A program made the translations under genes and the position numbers. This document shows positions 26,851 through 37,216 of a stretch of 64,000 nt of DNA, in pieces; within the stretch, counting starts at the first letter, position 1; each line of letters opens with the position of its first letter. Source of the DNA: Lithospermum erythrorhizon (taxonomy: Eukaryota; Streptophyta; Magnoliopsida; Boraginales; Boraginaceae); contig JADFUC010000073.1 of NCBI GenBank assembly GCA_019722365.1, positions 1-64,000 of the forward strand, in the 5' to 3' direction. Below the pieces are notes generated by a model. The model was given only the letters and a program-made list of their open reading frames with translations. It was not told where the DNA came from and made no database searches.

Positions 26851-28600
26851 TTAATCAATCATCTCAGACTTCCAGTCGCCTGGGAGGTTAAGGTCAATCA
26901 ACTCAGATAACTCAGAAATACCTCTGATCATATGGATATGCCTGATAAGCACTTCAATTGACATTAATAATACTAAATGGCACTCCTTTGTCCATCGCAG
27001 AACTAACAAATACATATAACAGCAATCTAACAACATAATATACATCCACCTAACGATACAACTCATAGATACACAAGAAACTAAAATACAAATATGCAAA
27101 TGACGCGAGGAAATCCTATGCCACTCCTCATCTATGATCTTCACCGCAGCCTCATCAAAGCAGCCGACAACCTCAAATGATCAATCCCTTGAACCTAGGC
27201 ACAAACGCCCGCCCCATGGGACAGAGCCTATTAAGTTCGACCGAATACAAATACCACATACTTGATCCTATCACATATATTCATACTTATATATATATAA
27301 CATACGCTATACATTAACCAGAATACACAATAAATAACGGTTCACAACCCATAGAAGTTCTCTCATACAATATCACATTACCCTTATAACTAACAAGGTA
27401 TATTCATTTCTAAGGAAACAATCTCAAATACAAAGTCATCAAACGAATCCACCTGTAAAAAATACACATATTTAAGTAATCCACTCATTATTAACGACAG
27501 CACCACCTCCATCCCTCCCGAATCGAAAGCACCCCTCAATGTGCATATCACACCAAATCTCCCAATCCACGGGGCTACCCACACAATACGCACATTACCC
27601 ACACCAAACCTCCTTGGGCCACCACCGGGCCCAAGAAATAACATACAAGATAATCAAAGCACATTCAAGACACACACATCACACAAATTACACACAAAGA
27701 CACGCCCACACACAATCTCATAATACAAATCATAATCTCAATTATCTCAATATACCTCATAATCTCAATTATTTCCCATCATATGAAAACTCGACTTACA
27801 CATAATATCAATCATAATCTCAATTATTTCATAATATGAATCAAAATCTCAATTGTTTTATAACATATGAAATCATAATTTCACATAATATCAATCATAG
27901 TCACAATACATATTAGAATAGTCCCAAACAACACATGCAAAGATAGAACATAATATGGATAGATGAAAGTGTCCCCATCGCAGATTCCAGATCACTGAGC
28001 CCAAAGCGTATACGATTTACTCTAGGTAGTCCTCGTGCTGTATCCGTGCTCAACTCCTATTCAAAGAAATTATATATTGGACATCCCAGAGAATAACCCC
28101 TCTTAACATCTAGCACTTTGAAAGCAAGCTATACTCACTGCCCCCTCACTTTATCTCAAATTTACAACCCCTTTGAAGAATCATCCTATCCTCAAGATCG
28201 ATACACTTTTAATATTCCAACATAACTACATACTCAATATTCGGTCATTACCTTATTACCCCACTAATAACACTTTAAGCACATTCAACTAATTTAAACG
28301 ACCAACTAAACACCAACTAAAGGCTACACGACCTAACTTTTCTTAAACTTAAATTCCTCCACCATCCATATTCCAAAACCAATAATTCTATACCCAAACA
28401 ACCAGATTAAAGTTCTTAACCTCATATATTGCAATTTAAAGTTAATTTAAGAAAAGTCAAATGAAAGTCAACCCTTAACTTACACCACTTTCTAACCCTA
28501 CCAATCACCCAAATCACCTTAATCCTCATATCTGATAAGACTTCTGTACCATAATAAACAACACTCTACAAGTTTCAATTTGTTTCTCAGAGGAGCATTT
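26850..28600 (-). mobile_element. LTR of the second Ty3/gypsy-like family, - copy
   Basis: Read on the minus strand it follows the order of 14770-17110: 'gggttgactttcatttgact' (about 28480), an 'aagaggggttattctctggg' block, 'gaggactacctagagtaaat' (about 28030), an 'attgagattatga' minisatellite (27700-27900), then 'aagatcatagatgagga' (about 27140). The ORF at 26851-27144 is within this LTR and has no recognised product. Confidence 0.5.
27700..27900 (-). repeat. Minisatellite, 'cataatctcaatta' unit
   Basis: Units built on 'cataatctcaattat' recur about six times between 27715 and 27890. The reverse complement equals the shorter array at 16050-16140, supporting the link between the two LTR copies. 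Confidence 0.65.
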
Positions 28601-29588
28601 AGTGCTTTTAAAATCAACTTTATTGTCTCCCGGTTTCTAGAATGAAATGGAAGAAAAAATTCTGGCATGTGGGAGTGGGTGGGGAAAGACTACAATGATC
28701 ACAATTTTGGAGGCAGACAAGCAAACCCGGTTGTGGGCGAAAGTCTTGAGTGCAAATGATGGTGTAACAACAATCCTACCTTCCGCCTTGAGACAAGTCG
28801 AAGTTTCAGCATTGACATAACCAAGTTCATCAGAATATTCTAGAAGACCAGTCATGTAACTATTTAATTAGTTTTTACGAGTCATATAATTATTTGGTTA
28901 GTTATTTCAGCGTATTAGATATCCAGAATTCTTCTGTGATGGATTCATGTGGTGTAAATGAAGGTCAGCAGATGTTCCTATCTTAGTATTTAAATGTTAT
29001 TCTTTTCAATTGTAAGGCTATCCAGATTTCATTGTTAATATATTTAAAAAATTGGGAGATCCTCCTATTCATTCTCATGTTTGTGAGATTGTCTCAAACA
29101 GTGGTCTTATCAGTAACGTAGTCCAAGATATATATGGCTTCATACTAATGCTAAAGGGAAAATGTAAATCACATTTTGGAAAAGATTCTGCCTGTTTTTT
29201 CATAATTTCATGCAACCTGAACTAGTATGCTTTCCAGCATCGACAAACTCAGCTCAAACACATATTCAAAGGAAAGATCACCAATGTATCTTATAACCGT
29301 TTTACATTTTGAGCGATTTGAAGTGAAAAGGATCAATGCAGAGATTCCATACATTTTGACTAAGGCGGGTATCTGTTATGGCGCATTTTCAGCTAATTTG
29401 AGTGACTTAAATTGTGTGTGTGCTGAACTCTTCAGTTTCAATCTGCACATTGAAAAGGGAATCGGTTATTGCATATGTAAGTAGATCATTCAAATAAAAT
29501 TGGAGGAAATAGTTCTATACTAAAGTGCCGTGAAAACCACTATATCATTTTTCCTGTCCCACAATGAAATTAGAAGTAGAATTTTGAA
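28600..29588. other. Gene-poor spacer downstream of the PDLP gene
   Basis: Holds a repeat fragment (28880-29110, related to 25690-25930) and short ORFs on both strands at 28637-28855 and 29227-29484 that match nothing I recognise. The proximal part probably includes the 3' UTR of the minus-strand gene that ends at 29589. Confidence 0.4.
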
Positions 29589-30699
29589 CTAGTCTGATTC
29601 TACATACCATCCTTTTTCTTCCCACAAGATCTCAAGTGAACTTAAAAACGCTGCTGTGTTATCGTAAGCAACTATGCCACCAACCACAATCGCTACCAGT
29701 TTATTTGAATTTCCATCCTGTTTTTCTTCAAGAAAATTGAATTCAATTAGGCGAGTTAATACTAATTTTGTCACCATAGGTTGTCTTAATGGTGCTCTAG
29801 TGATGATCAGTTGCTTAAAATAGCAATCATTAGAATGATAAATGCAACTTAATCTCAAATAGCTAATCATGTTAAGCAGCTCATGTTTTCATTTGTCATT
29901 TAACTAAAATTTGCAGAAAGACTTGAAAGTTTATGTTACCTTCATACATGTCCCCATTGATACCATCATGGTAATATTTATAGCTAATAAAGCAGCTATC
30001 AAGATAAACCTCTCCAGAACCAGCATACCCACATTCTTCCTGAGCAATTTGCAATGCATTGTTTACACATTTTCCACACTCACAGGCTCCTAAATTCCCC
30101 ACACACTGTGCTCTTAACTTCACTCCCTCATACTTCATATCGCAAAATCCATTTTCACTGCTTCTGATGCCACTTTCAAGAGCTGCAAAAGCGGAATTTC
30201 TGATTTCTTCGAATCCAACAATCTCAGAATGTGATTTCCCACAAGTCTTGTGAAGTAATTGAAGTCTAGACATTGTCTCGTCCCCTTCAGGATGGTATCT
30301 TAAATAACATCCGGAAAGCTGAATTCGAGCAGGCACAACATTCCCACAAGAAGTCTTTGATACTTCTGAGAACTTGTCTACACAATTGTGACACTCATCA
30401 CTACTTAGGTCGCCTCGACACTGGAACAGGCCTGAAACCGCAAAATCTTCATCGCCTACACTGGTTTGGTAGAACTTCGATTTTCCGGCCTCATCAACAA
30501 GTTCCTGGAACAGAGTTGATAGCAACAACTCGAATGCATTAGAATCATTTAAGGATGTCTGATTTGTACATTGTTTGTAAATCAAACTATTATTCTCCAT
30601 ATTACTGCTGCAACCAGATAGCAAAAACAGCATACAGAAAAATGTGAGAATGATCAGCATGGAATAGCCTCTAGGACAAGGACTTGTTGATGATTCCAT
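29589..30699 (-). CDS. Plasmodesmata-located protein-like (two DUF26 domains)
   Basis: The product is a type I membrane protein of the PDLP / cysteine-rich repeat secretory family, which sits at plasmodesmata and influences callose deposition and cell-to-cell movement. Exon 1 is 30699-29940 and exon 2 is 29725-29589, joined by a 214-base GT-AG intron chosen because it keeps the frame (acceptor 'ttcttgaag'); the product is 298 aa, close to the usual ~300. Residues about 12-31 are a hydrophobic signal peptide. Two Gnk2/DUF26 domains follow, each with the diagnostic C-x8-C-x2-C: Cys94, Cys103, Cys106 and Cys199, Cys208, Cys211. A C-terminal hydrophobic stretch begins 'LVAIVVGG' near residue 263, as in PDLPs, but is interrupted by 'YDNT', so the transmembrane helix looks weak. 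Other two-DUF26 secreted proteins are possible. Confidence 0.85.
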
Positions 30700-32486
30700 A
30701 TAATCTAGAGCTAAATGTATTTGATGATTTTAGGAAATAAATATTAGATAAAAAAGACTAGTATTGCAAGAACTCAAGAAGTCAATAAAATTTGAAACAA
30801 TTTGGTTAAAGAGGTTATGAAGTATGAATATTTCAAGCCCAACTCCAACTAACATGCACTCTAGCAGAAGAGAAGAGTTCAAGAAAGCAGTATTTAATTG
30901 AAACTGAGAAAAGGGACAAGATATAACAGGACATATACATAGATACACCAATCGGAACAAAGAAATTGAAACGAATTCTATCTAATCGCCAAATTATGTA
31001 TAAATAATTTTATCATCTATATGGTATTTGTTTTCTGTATATTTTGGTATTTTGGTGGTTCAACAGGAATTTGACCTGATTCATTGCATTGTTCCATGTA
31101 GCTTATCAAACAGTAGCTGACCTTGTTCGGCGAACATCCAAAAACGTTCAGAAATGAAAAATAATATCAAAATTAAATACTCTTTCATTTTTACTTGTCA
31201 TTCTAGATAAATTATTCTTTTATTTTCACTGACATTTACATCCAAATGAATTTCATCAAATAGTATATGCAAAAAAAAAAAATCAATTAATTTTATAAGC
31301 TAGATACAAGTACAAATGGTCAACACAAACATAGATACAACTTACAAGCTGGATACAAGTTAGATTTACAAATGAAAACTGATTTTCAAGCTTAAATAAA
31401 TACAAATTAAAACCCTAAAATATAGCATAATATTTGTTCATATCTACAAAGAAAAATTATTTAAAAATGAACACAATAATTAACATCTCTCAATATTTTA
31501 CTGTATTTCTTGCCCATTCAGACATAGATTAGTTAAAATAAAAAATAGTCAAAAAGACATTAAAAATATAAACTACAATTAATTAAAACTATTATCATTT
31601 ATCATAATTAATAACAAAAGGTAGATGAAAAAAATATATTTAAATGAATTACAATTTTTACGTTGGGAAAGAATTAAACATAAAAATCGATCTAGAAAGC
31701 ATTTAGTAAATAAAACTAAGGAAAAAGATTAAACAACAAAAACTCTCATTTTAAAACTAAGTAAAATGCTTACTGACTCAAATTGATGGCAACACGTAAA
31801 ATTGGATAAAAGCAAACAAGATAAGATAAAGTCTATATGAGTAAAGACATATAAGTTGATGCGCGAAATGAATACGTGATAGTCTGATACGTTTTTTTTT
31901 TTTTTTTAATGTAGAAAGGAGGGAGTATTTCTATTTCAATAATTTATCCTATACATTCATGCTTGCACCTCATAAAAGAAGCAAACTCTCTATCAAATAC
32001 ATATGCATACAAAAAGAAAACTCCAAGTATCTTCTCATATTTGGCCCCCATCCTTCATAATCAGCCGTTGATCCAGAGTATTCTCTGCATATGCACACCT
32101 TAGAAGAAATTCAACATGTGAATGAATCATGTCTGAACCTGTCAAAGTTCCAGCCATGCCAAAGTACTTAAATAACGTTGGGACGACCTTTCCATGAGAA
32201 GGCTCAAGGGAAGATGGTTAATCTCCAGGACTCCAGCAGGTCCAGTGTATTCTCTGCATTTATTGTTTAACCCCGGCTTGGAGTTCATGGCAGCACTGAA
32301 CTTTGACTAAATCTGCCAATTAAACGCCGATTGATATTCAGACTGAGTATCTCACACCGCTTGTGCATTGGTTGATAGGCCTTCCATAACTGTTCATAGC
32401 AGCTTACTAACTGTTCCAAGTAGTTCGAATCTACCTAAATTGGTTAGGCATCCCCATACTAGCGCAGCTTACTAACCCATTCCTAT
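30700..32486. other. Intergenic: PDLP upstream region and APO4-like 3' flank
   Basis: AT-rich. It includes an A-run (31268-31280), a T-run (31893-31909) followed by 'aaaggagggagta' (31916-31928), which is the end signature of the Stowaway-type MITEs seen elsewhere in the window. Near 32072 and 32239 the word 'gtattctctgcat' is duplicated. No gene is recognised. Confidence 0.5.
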
Positions 32487-33371
32487 CTATGCTTTGTACG
32501 TTGACCCATTCAATTTCATCATGCAGTGATATTTGGGTGGTACAATTGCACCAGCTTTTGAGCAAAGGTCTACCACAGCTGGGGCATGTCCATACATGCT
32601 TCGTCCTTCATCCAATAGTAAGGGAGGATCTTGAGGGCGCCTAAACCATACAATCTTTGGAGGAACCAAATCATCTACCTTCGCCTTCTCCCATAGGTGA
32701 GTTCCACGCCAACTCTCAAACTTAAAGACTCCACAAAGACGAGCCTTATGCCCTGATATCCCCACATGAACCTCTGAACAGTACTTGCAAACTTTAGCTG
32801 GATAAACAAACAACAGTCTCTGAACCCCGGATCTAAACATTTCCCACGCTTCTAAAGTTTCTCTGGCTATAACCCGCAATTCAAGCTCCGACAAAGATGC
32901 AGCAGCAACAATATCCAAGTCTGAATAGCTCGAAAGCATACTACTATTACTTGGTTCAGCCCCTGCCTGCTGACAAAGTTCAACTATTGCTGAAATGCGA
33001 TCATAATCAAACCTTTCATTATGAGTGACCACCTTTTGAGTCTTGTTTTGAAGTTGAAAAGTTTCTACAGGGATTAGAATGTCCTTTAAGCTTCCCTTGA
33101 TCCATTTATGAGGCCGGTTCTTGACGCCTCGCCTGTAGCCACCACAGGTTCTAATGAGATGGCCATTCTCACCAACATATACTTCTGAACAGCATCGGCA
33201 AGTAGAAATGGGGATGTGTTGGAGGAGGAGGGAGATGCCTCTGTAGAGAACAGAGCGCGCTTTGAGGACTTGTTGGGCTACTGGTACGATGGGCTTCACC
33301 GGATACTCCTTTGCACGATTCTCGATTCGAGATACAATCATTGGTCTCAGCTTCTTCCAATCTAACCCCAT
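32487..33371 (-). CDS. APO4: APO protein 4-like, organelle zinc-binding protein
   Basis: A continuous 294-codon frame belongs to the plant-only APO (Accumulation of Photosystem One) family, whose members bind RNA in chloroplasts or mitochondria and help splicing of organelle introns. Two copies of the family motif C-x2-C-x9-H-x4-C are intact: Cys58, Cys61, His71, Cys76 and Cys195, Cys198, His208, Cys213. The opening 'WKKLRPMI..RIENRAKEYPV' block and the 'FDYDR..AIVELCQQAGA' block are closest to APO4 (mitochondrial) as I know it. The Met at 33371 is probably not the real start: no targeting peptide precedes it, and APO4 proteins run about 30 residues longer at the N-terminus. An upstream exon is expected, but see the frame conflict noted in the findings. 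Confidence 0.82.
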   Translation of the reverse strand: MGLDWKKLRPMIVSRIENRAKEYPVKPIVPVAQQVLKARSVLYRGISLLLQHIPISTCRCCSEVYVGENGHLIRTCGGYRRGVKNRPHKWIKGSLKDILIPVETFQLQNKTQKVVTHNERFDYDRISAIVELCQQAGAEPSNSSMLSSYSDLDIVAAASLSELELRVIARETLEAWEMFRSGVQRLLFVYPAKVCKYCSEVHVGISGHKARLCGVFKFESWRGTHLWEKAKVDDLVPPKIVWFRRPQDPPLLLDEGRSMYGHAPAVVDLCSKAGAIVPPKYHCMMKLNGSTYKA

Positions 33372-34080
33372 AATCTAATGCCTTGGAGTGGAAGAGATAG
33401 TCTGATACAAGTTGGAAACAAATAATTGCATATAAATAAAACACATACTCTACATAAGTTAAATAAATACTTTCCACATAAATCAATGACTCAATTAAAC
33501 ATAAAAATATAACCTAGGTTAGAAATTAAACATATTCAAATCCAAAAAACTAGGTTAGAAATCGCATATTCAAATCCAAAAAAGTTTATTCTCCATTATA
33601 CTCATTTGAGGTTAACAAAGACAAGCAAATAATATTATTATAAATAACAAAATCCATATCGAAACGTGATGAATAAAAAAATAATCATCGATTTAACTAG
33701 GTTCACCCAATGCAATCGCATATTCATCGTCTCATTTGAAATAAAAAATAAATTTTGGTCTCCATCTCAGTACTTATGAAGATCACAGAGTTCGAAATAA
33801 TTCATTCTTACAAACCTTTGATCCTCCATGACCTTCTGATATACAAAAACTGGCGCTATGGTCTAAACAAAAAGGGTGAAGACATTACATGCTTTTGATT
33901 CAGATCGGTTGCAACTTCGACAAAATCGAAGCAAAAAACCGAGTAAAGACCTCTAAGTCCCTAACCAACGAATCGATGATGATTCATCATTGATGTAAGA
34001 AACTAAGAACTAAGAAGTGAGAAGTATTCACTCACAGAGAAGAAAAGGGAGGCAGACATTGTGATTTATACCCTATTTTT
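33372..34080 (-). promoter_or_regulatory. Likely 5' UTR, first intron and promoter of the APO4-like gene
   Basis: On the minus strand, 'catggaggatcaaag' followed by 'gtttgtaag' (about 33820-33834) looks like an exon end with a good donor. The transcript may start near 34050-34020, where a pyrimidine-rich stretch 'cctcccttttcttctctgtg' occurs. The first exon does not give an in-frame Met into the main coding exon, so it could be 5' UTR. Confidence 0.35.
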
Positions 34081-36030
34081 ATCGGTAATCTGCGGGTTAT
34101 CCGTCAGCTCCATTTCTTTGGTTTTCGGATAAAAACTATACTTGATTCCGGGTCCGTTGTTTCGGCGGTTAATCTGTCCGGATGCCAGTCTTTAGCTCAG
34201 CTGATTCCATCTCTCTACCGTTAGGGGACAATGACTAGTAGGACTAGCACACACGGAATGATTAAAATAAAACGACGAATGCATTATTTGTCCTGAACAT
34301 GAGAAATAAAATAGTAATTTCACAACATTTTTTTTCATGTTTGATTTATTTATAGTAGTGATGTTGCTAGAGGTAGGGAAACACTATACACACCAACAAA
34401 TACTATTTTTTAAGTGAAATGACTATTTTGTCCCTGAATATAACTTCCTCAATTATGACAACTAGGCACGAACCTGAAACGTCATCTCCTCCGATTCTCA
34501 GATTCTAAATAGCTCGACATCTGCCTCGAAGTAGAGTAAACATGTGTTCTAACGCTTCGAAATCGATACCTAACCGAACCCAATCTGCTCGAAATTATTC
34601 TGCTTCTGCTAGCCTTTGATCCGGCAAATATTTAGTCTTTTGGCGTATTAGTCCATTAGCCCCAACGCAATACCCAAACCCCAAAACCCTTTTAAAGCAT
34701 ATAACCTCCCCTTGGCTTAACGGCGCGACAACAACTAGGTTACCCCTCATTTGCCTTCATTTTCCGCTTTTCAATCTCTCATCTCAAACTCACTGCTGGC
34801 GACGTTTACCATTTGTTCTTTCAAATATGACGATGATGTTAGGTTGTAATCTAAACCTTCTGAATCAATCAAGGTAATCCAAATTCGAAGGTTGAGTTTG
34901 ACTTTTGACTTGAGTTTTACACCCCATTCAGTTCGATTTTGATTTGCATGTTTGTGCTACTTTTTTGTTAGATTAATTTAGCATTTTCAGATTCTCGAAT
35001 CCAGAGGTCATCCAGACGTAACTTGGCAATGATATTTGCTGGCTATGCATATATGCCTCGGAATTTTTCAGTTATAACTGGTTTCACAATTCAAACAAAA
35101 TATGATTTCGAACCGAAGTTTTTTCGAACGCTCAAAAAAAATGAGCCAAATTCAAGCCGAATATTATTCTAAAATCGACTGAACTCGAGCCGAATATCAA
35201 AATGAGACCAATCAGGCCGACCTCGACCAGGTTCAATAGAATTATAGCCGAATCAACCAAGGTCGGGTTCTATTCGCCTGCGATGTGCCCATCACAACTA
35301 AAGGAAACGGCCGAAGTTTAACCCATGGATTTATTAAAATTGATAATCTAGTCGATTTTTATACAAAGTTACACGATAGACAAAGGAGTCAAAATTGTTT
35401 TTGTTGAAGTGTAGGAAAAATGAGTCATTGGCAAAAAGAATATGAGGTACCGTTAATTATAATAAAATTTCTAATTTCTTATTGGTTCAGAAATATAAGT
35501 GAAGCCGGTGAACTTAACATGTAAGAAAAGAACGAAGACAGCATCGCCTATACGTACATCACAATACTAGAATGTCTACATGCCAATTAATTTATAATCA
35601 ATATTTACTGGACCATGTAAGATCCATCTTAAGGGGGAAATTGAGTTTCCTTAAGATCATTAGAAGGAAATCTCATCTCATTCCATCAATTTTGATTGCA
35701 TCCATATTTCAGTTCTTATGGTCTGACTGAAATGAGAAAGACAAAAATATTCTAAGCAAAAATGTGAAAAAATCAATATGTGGCATCAAATCGATGAATG
35801 ACCAAGTTTTCCATCTACAAGAAACACCAGTGATTGAAAACGGTAGGATGATTGAATGAGGATTTTCAACAAACGTAGTTATTCCTTTTGTATTGATTTT
35901 ATGATTAAAATAAATAATTATTCAAATCGACACTGTGAACTCCTACGAATTAAATAAGAGATTATATTTGTACCTTACACTCAAATCGGCATAATAAAAC
36001 GGGAGGAGGTTCCAACAACCAAAGAAAGCT
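34080..36030. other. Intergenic with an orphan exon-like start and a hAT-like fragment
   Basis: A short exon-like stretch 34827-34873 begins ATG and ends at a good donor, 'tcaatcaag' followed by 'gtaatcc', but no following exon was recognised. Bases about 35080-35295 are rich in 'gaaccg', 'gagccgaat' and 'ggtcggg' and end 'gatgtgcccatca', recalling the subterminal repeats and end of the hAT-like element at 57988-58733. The rest is featureless AT-rich DNA. Confidence 0.4.
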
Positions 36031-36756
36031 GTTATGTTAATAATCCACACCAACGACGATCAAACCTCATGATTTTACTAGAACAATTAAAGTAAACAAA
36101 GGAAAACAGCAGAAGAAAACATGATTTTCTTCCTTATGACGGCCGAATGCGGTAGAGATTTTGCTCTTGATTTTAGCAAAACTAAAATGTAACGAAAAGT
36201 TGTTAATCAACTTAACCCTTCATATAAAGCCTGCTCTTACAATTCTAGGTGACCTGTAAATAACATCTCTGTAAACTCCTTTATTATTATTTTACAGGCT
36301 AAATTCCATAATTTCGTCCAATATTTCCCTTATGGGCTATACTCTTAACCTCTGCATAATCAGATATAGCCATTAGCCCAAATGAGATCAAGGCTCGATT
36401 AATAAAGAGTAAAGGCATAATTATGTTAATCAACATCATATTAATATATAGATTACGGTGATTTCATGTCCACATTAATAATGAAGTTAATCATAATACG
36501 TCAATCGGCCCAACAATGTAACATATATTCAACTTTTCTATATTTTGAACGTAAGAATTACCAGATAATAAATCGTTCAATTGATATATTTGGCGTAGAC
36601 ATGATATTCATATTTTCAATACTAAAAGAATTTTCCTTACTAATACGCATACGTGAACGTGATCAACCTCTACTAATGTTTGAGCAGATCATATTATGCA
36701 TTATCAATAAAGCAGGTTGGGATCTGGTGCTCTATGCATCTACAATAAGGGTTTAA
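36030..36756 (+). mobile_element. Copia-like solo LTR remnant
   Basis: Shares ordered words with 51610-52200 and 55050-55530: 'gattttactagaacaattaa', a 'ttttcttcc' leader, 'gctcgattaataaagag', 'attaatatatagatta', then 'aacatatattcaac'. The 96-codon ORF at 36466-36756 lies in the LTR and has no family features. The element is close to the UPF2 promoter. Confidence 0.5.
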
Positions 36757-37216
36757 TCCTTATTTTACCTTTTCTTGATTATTTCATGATTCAAGAATTA
36801 ATTAAGATGAATTGATGACATTTATTCTAGGTCTAGCCTGGGATTCCTCAACGACTAATAAATAACCATCATCTTTTAAGATCCAATTAAACAGGAAAAC
36901 AACACATATTTCTTTCCTCAACCCTCAATCAATCTAAGACAAAAACTTGAATCAAACAAATTACATTGTAACTGTCTGTTCAAGAAACCAAGAGCTCAGC
37001 AATAAACATATCTCGTTCTTAGTTCTTACACACTCTAATGATATACACAACATAAGATAACATACGAATTTGTCAAATCCCTCTTCCTAATAAATACGGA
37101 GTAGCTAAACTTTAAACCTTAATAATATTACAATTTTTATTTCAATTTTCCTCTTTATTTTTTTAGGATCTGATTAAAAAATTTAATTTATTATTTAAAT
37201 TGTAATTTTGAAAACT
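36757..37216 (+). promoter_or_regulatory. UPF2 upstream region and 5' UTR
   Basis: 460 bases between the solo LTR and the UPF2 start codon. It holds no ORF. The last 75 bases are T-rich ('cctctttattttttt'), as is common for plant 5' leaders. No TATA box can be assigned with confidence. Confidence 0.35.

Noticed and set aside
28637..28855. 72-codon minus-strand ORF, and a short plus-strand ORF at 28647 reading 'GSGWGKTT'
   Set aside because: The plus-strand words look P-loop-like, but the first Gly of the Walker A pattern is absent and the frame is only about 57 codons; neither strand matches a family I know.
29227..29484. 85-codon plus-strand ORF
   Set aside because: Its protein has no known motif and it lies in the 3' flank of the PDLP gene; probably chance.
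30273..30542. 89-codon plus-strand ORF
   Set aside because: It is the antisense shadow of the PDLP coding exon.
33169..33486. 105-codon minus-strand ORF
   Set aside because: It overlaps the APO4-like frame out of phase. Only its 'HSKALDYG' residues are of interest, discussed as a possible frameshift.
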